From contig DATJRY010000012.1 of NCBI GenBank assembly GCA_035504415.1, positions 241,028 through 305,027 of the forward strand: a DNA stretch of 64,000 nucleotides. Reading direction: 5' to 3'. The translations under genes were made by a program, and so were the position numbers. This DNA is from Candidatus Sulfotelmatobacter sp. GTDB taxonomy: Bacteria > Vulcanimicrobiota > Vulcanimicrobiia > Vulcanimicrobiales > Vulcanimicrobiaceae. The notes below the pieces were generated by a model, which had not been told where the DNA came from, did not search any database, and saw nothing but the letters and a program-made list of their open reading frames with translations. Below, piece by piece: positions 21,307-29,667 of this stretch (positions are counted from its first letter, which is position 1; each line of letters starts with the position of its first letter).

Positions 21307-22710
21307 CTACGCGAGCCCGCCCAGGCAGATGTACTTGATCGAGAGCCACTCGTCCAGCCCGTAGTGCGAGCCTTCGCGGCCGAAGCCGGACTCCTTGACG
21401 CCGCCGAACGGCGCGATCGCGGTGGAGATGATCCCGGCGTTGGCGCCGACCATCCCGTACTCGAGCGCTTCGGCCGCGCGCCACAGCCGGGCCGCGTCGC
21501 GCCCGTACACGTAGGCGGCCAGACCGAACGGCGTGTCGTTGGCCAGCGCATACGCCTCCTCGTCGCGGGTGAAGCGCACCAGCCCGGCGACCGGGCCGAA
21601 GGTCTCCTCGCGCGCCAGCAGCGCGTCGGCGGGAACGTCGGCGATGACGGTCGGCGTGAAGAACGTCCCGCCGCGCGCGTCGCGCGTGCCGCCCAGCAGC
21701 GTGCGCGCGCCGCGCGTCCGCGCGTCGGCGACGTGCGCTTCGACCTTGGCCAGCGCCGCGTAGTCGATCAGCGGGCCGATGTGCACGCCCGCTTCGAAGC
21801 CGTCGCCGACGCGCAACTGCTTCGCGGCCGCCGTCAACTTGGTCGCGAAGGCGTCGTAGACGCCGTCCTGCACGTAGAAGCGATTCGCGCACACGCACGT
21901 CTGTCCGGCGTTGCGGTACTTCGAGGCGATCGCGCCCTGCACCGCCGCGTCCAGATCGGCGTCGTCGAGGACGATGAACGGTGCGTTGCCGCCTAGCTCG
22001 AGCGAGAGCCGCTTGAGGGTCGAGGACGACTGCCGCATCAGCAGCTTGCCGACCTCGGTCGAGCCGGTGAACGAGACCTTGCGCACGCGCGGGTCGGTGG
22101 TCAGGATCTCGCCGATCACCGGCGCGTCCTCCGCGGCGCCGGTCACGATGCCGATCACGCCGTCGGGGACGCCGACTTCGCGCGCGATCTCGAGGATCGC
22201 CAGCGCCGAGAGCGGCGTCTGTTCGGCCGGCTTGACGACAATCGTGCAACCGGCGGCCAGCGCGGGCGCGATCTTGCGCGTCAGCATCGCCGAGGGGAAG
22301 TTCCACGGCGTGATCGCCGCGCACACGCCGACCGCTTCTTTTTGCACGAACAAGCGGCGGCTGCGGTCGTCGGTCGGGATGATCTCGCCGTACGCGCGCT
22401 TCCCTTCCTCGGCGAACCACTCGAAGAACGAAGCCGCGTACGCGATCTCGCCGCGCGCTTCGGCCAGCGGTTTGCCCTGCTCGCTGGTGAGCAGACGCGC
22501 GAGCGCGTCGGTGCGCGCGAGCATCGTCTCGCCGATCGCGCGCACGAGCTTGCCGCGGTCGGCGGCGGTGCGCGCGCGCCACGCCGGCAGTGCGGCGGCG
22601 GCCGCGTCGATCGCCGCACGCGTCTCGTCTGCGCCGCAGCGCGGCACCGTGCCGACGACGGCGCCGGTGGAGGGATTCTTCACCTCGAGGGTGGGCGCGG
22701 AGAGCAGCAT
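21307..22710 (-). CDS. NAD(P)-dependent aldehyde dehydrogenase (succinate-semialdehyde type)
   Basis: 467 residues. Aldehyde dehydrogenase superfamily with ITPWNFPSAMLTRKIAPALAAG, KPAEQTPLSA, SFTGSTEVGKLL, the catalytic Glu in LSLELGGNAPFIVLDDADLD and the nucleophile in NAGQTCVCANRFYV. The extra Cys two residues after the catalytic Cys and the overall pattern are those of GabD-like succinate-semialdehyde dehydrogenases, but the substrate cannot be fixed from sequence. Start ATG at 22710 (MLLSAPTLEVKNPSTGAVVG); divergent from the helicase gene. Confidence 0.88.
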   Translation of the reverse strand: MLLSAPTLEVKNPSTGAVVGTVPRCGADETRAAIDAAAAALPAWRARTAADRGKLVRAIGETMLARTDALARLLTSEQGKPLAEARGEIAYAASFFEWFAEEGKRAYGEIIPTDDRSRRLFVQKEAVGVCAAITPWNFPSAMLTRKIAPALAAGCTIVVKPAEQTPLSALAILEIAREVGVPDGVIGIVTGAAEDAPVIGEILTTDPRVRKVSFTGSTEVGKLLMRQSSSTLKRLSLELGGNAPFIVLDDADLDAAVQGAIASKYRNAGQTCVCANRFYVQDGVYDAFATKLTAAAKQLRVGDGFEAGVHIGPLIDYAALAKVEAHVADARTRGARTLLGGTRDARGGTFFTPTVIADVPADALLAREETFGPVAGLVRFTRDEEAYALANDTPFGLAAYVYGRDAARLWRAAEALEYGMVGANAGIISTAIAPFGGVKESGFGREGSHYGLDEWLSIKYICLGGLA

Positions 22711-22780
22711 GGAGAGCAGTTCTCTCTCGCGAACGGCAGTGCCCGCCGTGGCCCCGCGACTACATGGATGGAGGTTACCC

Positions 22781-24394
22781 TTGCGGGGCTGGCAGCGTGC
22801 CGCGTTCGAGCGCTGGAACGCGGAGCGCCCGAGCGACGCGTTGATCGTGGCGACGCCGGGCGCCGGTAAGACGCGCTTCGCGACGCGGGTGGCGCACGCG
22901 CTGCTGCGCGACGGCGCCGCCGGCCGCGTGGTGGTCGTCGTACCGCGCGAGCACCTCAAGGCGCAGGTCGCGCGCGCGACGCTCGGCGCGGGGATCGTGC
23001 TCGATCATCGCTTCGCCAACGCGCAGCGGCGGCTCGCGCGCGACGTGCACGGCGCCGTGGTCACCTATCAGCAAGTCTGCGCCGCGCCGCGCCTGTATCG
23101 CCAGTTGGCGCGCGACGCGCAGGCCGACGGCACGCCCCTGGCGGTATTGCTCGACGAGATCCATCACGCCGGCGACGATGCGACCTGGGGCCGCGCGCTG
23201 CGCGACGCGTTCGATCCGGCGGCGTTTCGCGTCGCCCTCTCGGGAACGCCGTTCCGGTCCGACGGCACCGCGATCCCGTTCGTGCGCTACGCCGGCGGCC
23301 TGTCGGTCGCCGATTTCTCGTACGACTACGCGGCGGCGCTGCGCGACGGCGTCTGCCGCGCGCTGGTGTTCGCGCTGCACGGCGGCGAGGCCGAGTGGAT
23401 CGCGCGCGACGGGACGCAGATGAGCGCGAGCTTCGAGGAGGCGCTGCGCGAGAGCAGTCACCGCTCGGAGCGCCTGCGCACGATGCTCGCGAGCGACGCG
23501 TGGATGGGCGACGTGCTGGCTCGCGCGCACCTGCGGCTGCTCTCGGTGCGCGCGGAGGGACACCGTGACGCCGCCGGGCTCGTCGCGGCGATGAACCAGG
23601 ATCACGCGCGCGCGATCGCGGCGCTGATGGAACGCCGGCTCGGCGTGCGGCCGACCATCGTCGTCTCCGACCTGGCCGACGCCTCGGAGCGCATCGCGAG
23701 CTTTGCGCGCAGCGGCGATCCGTGGATCGTCGCCGTGCACATGGTCTCCGAGGGCGTCGACATCCCGCGCTTGCGGGTCGGCGTGTTCGCTTCGAACGTC
23801 GTGACCGAGCTGTACTTCCGCCAGTTCTGCGGCCGCTTCGTGCGCACGATCGACGGCAACGTCGACCCCGAGGCGTACGTCTTCGTCCCCGACGATCCGC
23901 GTCTGCGCGCGCTCGCGCACGGGATCACCATCGACGTCCGGCACGGGTTGCGCGGCCGCGATGCGCGCGCCGACGAGCTGGCGGTGCTGGATGCCGCCCA
24001 GCGTGCGGATCGTGCTGCCGACGCGGGGCTCTACGAGGCGATCGCCGCGCGCGCGACCGACGAGCGCGTCGTCGACCTGGGCCCGCTGTTCACCCCCGCG
24101 GCATGGTCGCAGCCGCCCGGCTCCGAGTCGTTCGCGCTCGACGCGGAGGAGCGCGAGGCGCTCCCGGTCCCGGTGGTGACCACGGCCGAGCGCAAGGAGT
24201 CGCTTCGCCGTTCCCTGCACGGGCTGGTCGCGCGCGTGTGCGTGCGCTTCGGCGTCGAACACCGGCTGGTCCACGCGACGCTCAACCAGCGCGTGGGCGG
24301 CAACGTCGCCACCGCGACGGAACGCGAGCTCGACCTGCGCCGCCGCGTGGCCGAGGCGTGGCTGGCACGCGATCGGTACGACGGCTTACGGTAG
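22781..24394 (+). CDS. Superfamily 2 DNA/RNA helicase (ResIII-like)
   Basis: 537 residues. RGWQRAAFERW is the Q-tip region, Walker A is ATPGAGKTRFA, motif II is LLDEIHHAG (DEIH), motif III SGTPF, motif V/VI VSEGVDIPRLRVG and QFCGRFVRT. The C-terminal 150 residues have no named domain. The TTG start is preferred because GGAGG stands six bases before it and the protein then begins as family members do; the open frame upstream is a shadow of the aldehyde dehydrogenase. It may serve in DNA repair or be a stand-alone relative of restriction helicases; no nuclease or methylase lies beside it. Confidence 0.85.
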   Translation: MRGWQRAAFERWNAERPSDALIVATPGAGKTRFATRVAHALLRDGAAGRVVVVVPREHLKAQVARATLGAGIVLDHRFANAQRRLARDVHGAVVTYQQVCAAPRLYRQLARDAQADGTPLAVLLDEIHHAGDDATWGRALRDAFDPAAFRVALSGTPFRSDGTAIPFVRYAGGLSVADFSYDYAAALRDGVCRALVFALHGGEAEWIARDGTQMSASFEEALRESSHRSERLRTMLASDAWMGDVLARAHLRLLSVRAEGHRDAAGLVAAMNQDHARAIAALMERRLGVRPTIVVSDLADASERIASFARSGDPWIVAVHMVSEGVDIPRLRVGVFASNVVTELYFRQFCGRFVRTIDGNVDPEAYVFVPDDPRLRALAHGITIDVRHGLRGRDARADELAVLDAAQRADRAADAGLYEAIAARATDERVVDLGPLFTPAAWSQPPGSESFALDAEEREALPVPVVTTAERKESLRRSLHGLVARVCVRFGVEHRLVHATLNQRVGGNVATATERELDLRRRVAEAWLARDRYDGLR

Positions 24395-24434
24395 CCTCCA
24401 TGAGGTTGCCGGGCCGGCGCCGAAGCGCCGCTGA

Positions 24435-24806
24435 GTGAATCACGACGATACGCGCGGAGCGGTCGACCCGCTCGACACTCCCGAGCTCGCCAAGCACCTC
24501 TCCGAAGAGCTGCGCGGGCTGCTCCGGCGGGCCGACGAGGGCGACGAGGCGGCACGGTCCGCGGCGTTGCCGCTCGTCGCGCCGATCGTCGACGCCTTCG
24601 CGGCGGTCGGCCTGATCGAGTTCGCCTATCTGGCGCCGACCGAGGACGACGACGAAGACGGTCCGATCGCCTGGCTCGAAGCCAGCGAGGCGATCTTCGA
24701 CAAGGAGCGCGACGCGGTGGTCATCGCGGGCAGCGAGATCCTGGAGGTCTACGAAGGCCCGATCACGCTCGAAGACCCGCCCGAACACGAGGACGACGCC
24801 GAGTAG
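24435..24806 (+). CDS. Small acidic protein, unknown function
   Basis: 123 residues, very acidic, ending PPEHEDDAE, with no signal peptide or recognised domain. The middle (ALPLVAPIVDAFAAVGLIEFAYLAP) is hydrophobic and could form a short helical hairpin. GTG start; the stop shares one base with the start of the channel gene, so the pair is probably co-translated. A cytoplasmic accessory role for the channel is possible but only suggested by position. Confidence 0.6.
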   Translation: MNHDDTRGAVDPLDTPELAKHLSEELRGLLRRADEGDEAARSAALPLVAPIVDAFAAVGLIEFAYLAPTEDDDEDGPIAWLEASEAIFDKERDAVVIAGSEILEVYEGPITLEDPPEHEDDAE

Positions 24807-25504
24807 TGTCGGCGGGGCGCCTGCGTACCGCGCTGGCGCCGTACCGCGACCAGGCGCTGACGGCCCTGGTCGCGTTCGAGGCAATCTGGCTGTTCGTGCT
24901 CTCGCCCTTGGGCCAGGTGCACGTCCTGCCGAACTGGGTCAACGCGCTGACGACCGCCGTCATCGTTGCGGTCGTGTTGGTGGTCTGCTCCGGAACGACG
25001 GCGGCCGAGCTGGCCGTGGTCGCCGCGACGCTCGTCGATCTGGTCGCGACGCTGCTGCGCCACCAAGCGCCCTCGCACGTCACGCTGATCGTCGACCTGC
25101 TCTCGCGCCTGCTGTTCCTGTTCGCGGTGACGGCGGTCGTCGCGCGCGCCGTCTTCGCGCGCGGTGACGTCACCCACCATCGCATCCTAGGCGCGATCGC
25201 GGTCTATCTCAACATCGCCTGGGCGTTCGCCTACATCTACCGCGCGCTCGACGCGCTGGTGCCCGGGTCGTTCTCCGGCAATCACGTGCCGACCGCCGAC
25301 GTCTTCACCATCGGGCGCTTCGTGTATTTCAGCTTCACGACGATGACCTCGACCGGCTTCGGCGACATCATCCCGATCCACCCCTTCGCGCGCAGCGCCA
25401 CCAACCTCGAAGCGCTGATGGGCCAGCTCTTCCCCGCGACGCTGCTGGCGCGTCTGGTCTCGTTGGAGATCGAATACCGCCGCACGCGCGGCGGCGAAGA
25501 CTAG
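24806..25504 (+). CDS. Potassium channel protein (ion_trans_2)
   Basis: 232 residues. An N-terminal membrane portion of about four helices is followed by a pore module: YLNIAWAFAYIYRALDALV, pore loop FSFTTMTSTGFGDIIP and a last helix. TSTGFGDI corresponds to the K+ selectivity filter, with Phe in place of the usual Tyr, which is accepted in several K+ channels. There is no RCK/TrkA domain after the pore, so gating is unclear. GTG start overlaps the preceding acidic-protein stop by one base. Confidence 0.85.
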   Translation: MSAGRLRTALAPYRDQALTALVAFEAIWLFVLSPLGQVHVLPNWVNALTTAVIVAVVLVVCSGTTAAELAVVAATLVDLVATLLRHQAPSHVTLIVDLLSRLLFLFAVTAVVARAVFARGDVTHHRILGAIAVYLNIAWAFAYIYRALDALVPGSFSGNHVPTADVFTIGRFVYFSFTTMTSTGFGDIIPIHPFARSATNLEALMGQLFPATLLARLVSLEIEYRRTRGGED

Positions 25505-25807
25505 CCGCGCTCCCGGGGCGTCGTTGCGGGCCCAGTACTGCGCGAGCTGCGAGCCGTACGCGGCGGCGTAGCGCTGGAGCCCTTCGAGCAGCGCGACCTC
25601 GTGGTCGCTCAAATCGGCGTGCCACCGGCCCGCGATCGGCACCAAGCGGTCGCGAGCGCCCTCGTTCCACACCTCGTGCGGGAAGTCGCACCGTGCGGTG
25701 CGCTGCGACGACGCTCGCGGTGACGGGCAGCGCCGCGCAGTGCCGGTCGTGCCGGCGCCCGCGGCGGGACCGGCGCGGTGCGCCAGGGGAGCTTCAAGCC
25801 GTGCCGG
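25505..25807 (-). pseudogene. Coding-like remnant between channel and transporter genes
   Basis: The 380 bases from 25505 to 25885 hold no intact gene. On the minus strand a frame is open from a TGA at 25808 down through 25505 and then runs antisense into the channel gene to 25187. Between about 25690 and 25505 it reads FPHEVWNEGARDRLVPIAG, then WHADLSDHEVALLEGLQRY, with almost every codon ending in G or C, as in real genes here. A GTG at 25672 is the only nearby start. It looks like a fragment whose 3' part was lost, but no family is recognised and a real gene extending over the channel cannot be excluded. Confidence 0.3.
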
Positions 25808-25885
25808 TCAGCATACGCACACCGAGTCGAGCGCGTCCTGCCCGCGCGCGCGGGAGATGGGCGCGCGCATCCGAAACGGCGTCCC

Positions 25886-27169
25886 ATGGGGGTTTCGCCG
25901 CACGGCTTCGTCGGTCGCTGCCGCGCGGGTTTGGCGTACTGTGTGCGCTCGATCGGCCCGGGCGTCATCACCGGTGCGTCCGACGACGATCCGTCCGGGA
26001 TCGCCACCTACGCCATTGCCGGTGCGACCTTCGGCTACGGGCTGCTCTGGGTCGCGTTGATCACCATCCCGATGATGATCGCCGTCCAGGAGGCATGCGC
26101 GCGAATCGGGATCGTGAGCGGGACCGGTCTCATCGCCGCGATGCGGCGCGCGATGCCGATCTGGATCTTGCGCGTCTTGGTCGCGCTGGTCGTCGCGGCG
26201 AACACGCTGAACATCGCCGCCGACATCACCGGGATGTCGGCCTCGGTGGCACTGGTCACGCCGGTGCCCTCGCCGGTATGGGCGATCGGCTTGGGCGCGT
26301 TGCTGATCGCGGTCGAGGTCTTCGCGTCGTATCGCGTCTTCTCGGCGATCGTCAAGTGGCTGTGCCTTTCGCTGCTCGCCTACATCGCGAGCGCCTTCGT
26401 CGTCAACGTGAACTGGCTCGAAGCGCTGCGCCAGACCGTCATACCGCAGATCCGCCTCGACAAGACGTGGATGGCGACGTTCGTGGGCTTCCTCGGCACG
26501 ACGATCACACCGTACCTGTTCGTCTGGCAAGCCGCGCTCGAGGTCGAGGACGAACGCGCACAGGGCGAGGTCACGGTCGCCCAGCGCCGGGGCGCGACCA
26601 GCGCGCAGATTCGCGGCGAGCGGGCCGACGTGGTGAGCGGGATGCTCTACTCGAACGTCGTCAGCTGGTTCATCGTGCTGATCAGCGCGGCGACGCTGTT
26701 TCGGCAGCATGTCGCGATCAACAGCGTCGAGGACGCGGCCCGCGCGCTGCGGCCGCTGGCCGGTCCCTGGGCCGAGCTGCTGTTCGCGCTCGGCGTGCTC
26801 GGCGCGGGCCTGCTGGCGGTTCCGGTTCTCGCCGGCTCGTCGGCGTACGCACTCGCCGAGGCGTTCGGCTGGGCGGGCTCGCTCGAGGCGAAGCCGCGCT
26901 CGGAGGTTCCGTTCTACACCGTGATCGCGGCCGGCATCGGTCTGGGCGTCGTCGCCGACCTCCTGCGTCTGGACGCGGTGTGGGCGCTCTTCTGGTCCGC
27001 GGTCGTCAACGGCTTCGTCGCGATTCCGCTGCTGGTCGGTATCTTCTTGACCGGCAACCGACGTGACCTGATGGGACGCTGGATCAACGGACGCGGCTCG
27101 CGCATCTGGATCGGGATCACGATCGTGCTGATGTCGGTGGCGGCGATCGGCCTGGTCGTCACCGCCTAA
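25886..27169 (+). CDS. NRAMP-family transporter with atypical metal-site motifs
   Basis: 427 residues with about 11 membrane helices. TM1 reads SIGPGVITGASDDDPSGIATYAIAGATFGYGLLW and TM6 reads FVGFLGTTITPYLFVWQAALEVEDE. This is the NRAMP (SLC11-like) fold, but the canonical TM1 DPGN is DPSG and the TM6 Met-Pro-His is Thr-Pro-Tyr, so the manganese/iron-coordinating Met and neighbours are missing. Substrate may therefore differ from Mn/Fe. ATG at 25886 gives the usual short N-terminus; an open frame from 25778 exists but adds a non-conserved Arg-rich leader. Confidence 0.8.
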   Translation: MGVSPHGFVGRCRAGLAYCVRSIGPGVITGASDDDPSGIATYAIAGATFGYGLLWVALITIPMMIAVQEACARIGIVSGTGLIAAMRRAMPIWILRVLVALVVAANTLNIAADITGMSASVALVTPVPSPVWAIGLGALLIAVEVFASYRVFSAIVKWLCLSLLAYIASAFVVNVNWLEALRQTVIPQIRLDKTWMATFVGFLGTTITPYLFVWQAALEVEDERAQGEVTVAQRRGATSAQIRGERADVVSGMLYSNVVSWFIVLISAATLFRQHVAINSVEDAARALRPLAGPWAELLFALGVLGAGLLAVPVLAGSSAYALAEAFGWAGSLEAKPRSEVPFYTVIAAGIGLGVVADLLRLDAVWALFWSAVVNGFVAIPLLVGIFLTGNRRDLMGRWINGRGSRIWIGITIVLMSVAAIGLVVTA

Positions 27170-27218
27170 AGTCGAAGGGCCGGCCCGACCGGGTCCGAAA
27201 GGCTCGCCCCCGGCGCGT

Positions 27219-27312
27219 GGGAGCGTACGGGTCTGGTGGCTCGCCCGGTCTTCAAAACCGGTGAGGCCGTCGCAAGGCGGCTGGTCGGTTCGATTCCGAC
27301 ACGTTCCCGCCA
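27219..27312 (+). tRNA. selC: Selenocysteine tRNA (anticodon TCA)
   Basis: 94 bases including encoded CCA. Eight-bp acceptor stem (27219-27226 with 27301-27308, one G-T pair), six-bp D stem (27228-27233 with 27238-27243) closed by the four-base loop TGGT, five-bp anticodon stem with loop CTTCAAA and anticodon TCA (27252-27254), long variable arm (six bp with GCAA loop, 27266-27281), five-bp T stem with TTCGATT. The 8+5 acceptor/T stack, the six-bp D stem and the TCA anticodon are the hallmarks of bacterial tRNA-Sec; it decodes UGA as selenocysteine with SelB. Confidence 0.95.
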
Positions 27313-27348
27313 CGCGCGCTCGGCCGGATACCCTTGTGAGAGTTCTTT

Positions 27349-28242
27349 GTGCTGATACCCGCCGCGCCGCCGCAAACCGTCCCCGTTTTCAGCGGCTTCG
27401 ACTACGTCACCGTCGACGCGCAGCGCCGGCGCGTCTATGCCGCGCACACCGGCTCGCGAGCGCTGCTCGTGGTCGACGCCGATAGCGGGAAGGTCGTCGG
27501 CCAAGTACGGACCGGACCGATGCACGGGGTGGCGGTGAACCCGGTCGACGGCCACGTCTTCACCGGCGACGGCGACGACGCCACGGTGGCGGAAGTCGAT
27601 CCGGTCGCGCTCAAGGTGCTGCGCACGGTCGCCGTCCCCGACGCGATCGCGTACGATCCGGCCATGCATCGCATCTACGCCGACGAGGACGACGGTACGC
27701 GCATCTTCGTCATCGACGCGGCGAGCTTCACGCTGGCGAAGACGATCGCGATACCGGGTCACAAGCCCGAGTACCTCGCCGTCGATCCGCGCACGCACGA
27801 GGTCTACCAGAACATCTCCGACCTCGCCGAGATCGCGGTGATCGACCCCACGACGCTGGCGGTCAAACGGACGTTCCCGACCAGCGTCCTGACCGGCAAC
27901 CATCCGCTGCAGTTCGATCCCGCTTTCGACGAGATCGTCGCCGGCGGCACGAACGGCGTGATGGCGGCCTACCGCCCCGACGGCACGCTGCTGGGGAAGG
28001 TGACGACGCCGCGCTTCGACCAGTGCGACCTGGACCGCACGCAGCACGTGCTGGCGTGCGCGGGCGACGGCGGGATCACGCGCCTCGCGCTGGATCCGCA
28101 CGGCGCGCCGCGGGTGCTCGACACGACGCCGGTCGCCGCCGGCGTGCACACCGACGCCGTCGATCCGGTCAGCCACGACGTCTTCGCCGTGTGGTCCGAC
28201 CGCAACGGTGGCGGCGACTACGTGCAGCGCTTCCACCCGTAG
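27349..28242 (+). CDS. YncE-like beta-propeller protein
   Basis: 297 residues built of repeated propeller blades: GFDYVTVDAQRRRVYAAHTG, GVAVNPVDGHVFTGDGDD, AIAYDPAMHRIYADEDD, EYLAVDPRTHEVYQNISD and similar, each a VD-x-x-x-x-x-VY pattern. Seven-bladed YVTN/YncE propellers bind DNA, metals or partners; no enzymatic residues can be assigned. No signal peptide is seen with the GTG start, although relatives are exported, so the true N-terminus may be incomplete. Lies just after tRNA-Sec and convergent with a propeller-like lipoprotein. Confidence 0.8.
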   Translation: MLIPAAPPQTVPVFSGFDYVTVDAQRRRVYAAHTGSRALLVVDADSGKVVGQVRTGPMHGVAVNPVDGHVFTGDGDDATVAEVDPVALKVLRTVAVPDAIAYDPAMHRIYADEDDGTRIFVIDAASFTLAKTIAIPGHKPEYLAVDPRTHEVYQNISDLAEIAVIDPTTLAVKRTFPTSVLTGNHPLQFDPAFDEIVAGGTNGVMAAYRPDGTLLGKVTTPRFDQCDLDRTQHVLACAGDGGITRLALDPHGAPRVLDTTPVAAGVHTDAVDPVSHDVFAVWSDRNGGGDYVQRFHP

Positions 28243-28269
28243 CGGGCTCGCCGCGCCGGCGAGCCCGCT
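28241..28269. terminator. Bidirectional hairpin between convergent propeller genes
   Basis: Perfect 13-bp stem AGCGGGCTCGCCG / CGGCGAGCCCGCT with loop CGC, beginning within the stop codon of the plus-strand propeller gene and ending 11 bases before the end of the convergent lipoprotein gene. There is no T run on either side, so termination efficiency is uncertain. Confidence 0.6.
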
Positions 28270-28279
28270 CGAGGTGCGG

Positions 28280-29512
28280 TCAGTGCGGGTAGAAGACGTC
28301 GATCCCGCCGGCCGAGGACGTCGTCGGCGGGACGGGGACGTAGACGTAGCCGTTGGCCGGGTCGACCGCCACCGAGTGCGAGCCTTTGCCGGTCGGCACG
28401 TTGGCGATCCACGCGAAGCTGGAGGCGTCGATGATGCCGAGCACCGGTGTGAACGTCGCGGTGGCCGAGCCGGTCTGCGAGATGCCGTTGGCAGTCATGT
28501 CGCGCGCGGCGACGTAGAACCGGTTGAGCTTCGGATCGTACGCCGCTTCGTCCGAGCCGCCCACGCCGGTGATGCTCGCCAGCACCGCGCCGGTCGTCGC
28601 GCTCATGATGAGGGTGAGCTGCGGATTACCGGCGTTGGTGTCGCACGCGATGACCAGCGCGTCGTTGTTCGGATTGAGGTTGATCCCGGAGGGGTTGCAG
28701 TCGTTCGTCGCGCCGCCTTGCGCGCCGCTGCCTTCGTCGTACTGCGCGCTCACCACCGGCGCACCGGCAACGACGCTGGCGGCGGGGATGACGTCGAGCT
28801 CGCCGTACGGGTTCGTCGTCGTACCGTCGTTGTTGACGTAAAAGTTCTTCGTGTTGTGGTCGTACACGCAGGCGTCGAGGCCGACCTCGCCGGCACCGAA
28901 TTGCGGGCCGGAGAAGGTGAACACGCTGACGACCGACTGCGAGCTGGTCGAGATGAAGTTCGCGTACGGCGGCGAGTTCTCGCCGTTGACGAACATCATC
29001 AGGCCGTCGTCAGGATCGTAGCAGCCTTCGTCGGTGCGCAGCCCCGCGTTGCCGGTGACGATGTCCTTGACCAGCGAGAGGTTCGCGGAGTTGACGATTT
29101 TCACGCTGTTGACGTCGCCGGTGTAGACGAGTCCGGTGTTGGGCAGGGGCGTGTCGCCGTCGGGCCCGGAGTAGGGGTTGCCGGCCGGACTCGCGCCCGC
29201 ATAGCCGACCTTCGCCTGCTGCACGACGTACGATTGCAGGTTCATGACGTCGAGCGCTTTGTTGGTGCGGTCCGAGAGATAGTAGTTGCCGGCGGTCGTA
29301 TCGACCGCGCCGATGTCGTACGAGAAGCTGCCGCCCACCGTGAGGCCGGGAACGACGGCGGTCGTCAGGAGCGCGAGCCCGCTGCCGTCGATCGTCGGCG
29401 TCTTGGGCGTTTGGCTACCGGGTGGCGGGGTCGGTCCGCCGCCGGTGCCGCAGGCCGCCAGGCCCAGACCGGCAACGAGGAAGCATCCGAGGAAGAGAGC
29501 GCGTCCAATCAT
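28280..29512 (-). CDS. Exported propeller-type lipoprotein
   Basis: 410 residues. Lipoprotein signal MIGRALFLGCFLVAGLGLAAC with lipobox LAAC, a Pro/Thr tether (GGGPTPPPGSQTPKTP), then blades such as YYLSDRTNKALDVMNLQ, YDPDDGLMMFVNGEN, ACVYDHNTKNFYVNND, AAYDPKLNRFYVAAR and SVAVDPANGYVYVPVP. The pattern is a YVTN/NHL-like propeller on the outside of the cytoplasmic or outer membrane. Its upstream region contains overlapping inverted repeats (29556-29594). Function unknown; the convergent gene at 27349 has the same fold. Confidence 0.82.
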   Translation of the reverse strand: MIGRALFLGCFLVAGLGLAACGTGGGPTPPPGSQTPKTPTIDGSGLALLTTAVVPGLTVGGSFSYDIGAVDTTAGNYYLSDRTNKALDVMNLQSYVVQQAKVGYAGASPAGNPYSGPDGDTPLPNTGLVYTGDVNSVKIVNSANLSLVKDIVTGNAGLRTDEGCYDPDDGLMMFVNGENSPPYANFISTSSQSVVSVFTFSGPQFGAGEVGLDACVYDHNTKNFYVNNDGTTTNPYGELDVIPAASVVAGAPVVSAQYDEGSGAQGGATNDCNPSGINLNPNNDALVIACDTNAGNPQLTLIMSATTGAVLASITGVGGSDEAAYDPKLNRFYVAARDMTANGISQTGSATATFTPVLGIIDASSFAWIANVPTGKGSHSVAVDPANGYVYVPVPPTTSSAGGIDVFYPH

Positions 29513-29555
29513 CGTCGAGGAGCCCTTTCACGCGGCAAGTCAGCCCAAAAAGTCC

Positions 29556-29594
29556 TCTTTCGTGCATTGGTATACCACGAAAGAAGGTTCTTTC
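29556..29594. promoter_or_regulatory. Overlapping inverted repeats upstream of the propeller lipoprotein
   Basis: TCTTTCGTG (29556-29564) and CACGAAAGA (29576-29584) form a perfect nine-bp inverted repeat around an 11-base spacer that itself contains GGTATACC. The right arm also pairs with a third element: GAAAGAA (29579-29585) and TTCTTTC (29588-29594). Located 45-80 bases upstream of the lipoprotein start, it may be an operator, or an RNA switch between two mutually exclusive hairpins. Confidence 0.5.
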
Positions 29595-29613
29595 CTGATA
29601 CCACGCCGGCGCT

Positions 29614-29660
29614 CACCTGTCTATAAAAGGCAGGTGGTTGCCGCCTCGCTCTCTGAGCGA
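29614..29660 (-). terminator. Double hairpin downstream of the desaturase gene
   Basis: Just beyond the desaturase stop (29668) the minus strand has TCGCTC/GAGCGA (loop of three) and then CACCTG/CAGGTG around CCTTTTATAGA. Together they form a plausible factor-independent or structured 3' end. The rest of 29513-29667 holds the propeller lipoprotein promoter region and no gene. Confidence 0.45.
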
Positions 29661-29667
29661 AGGAGTG

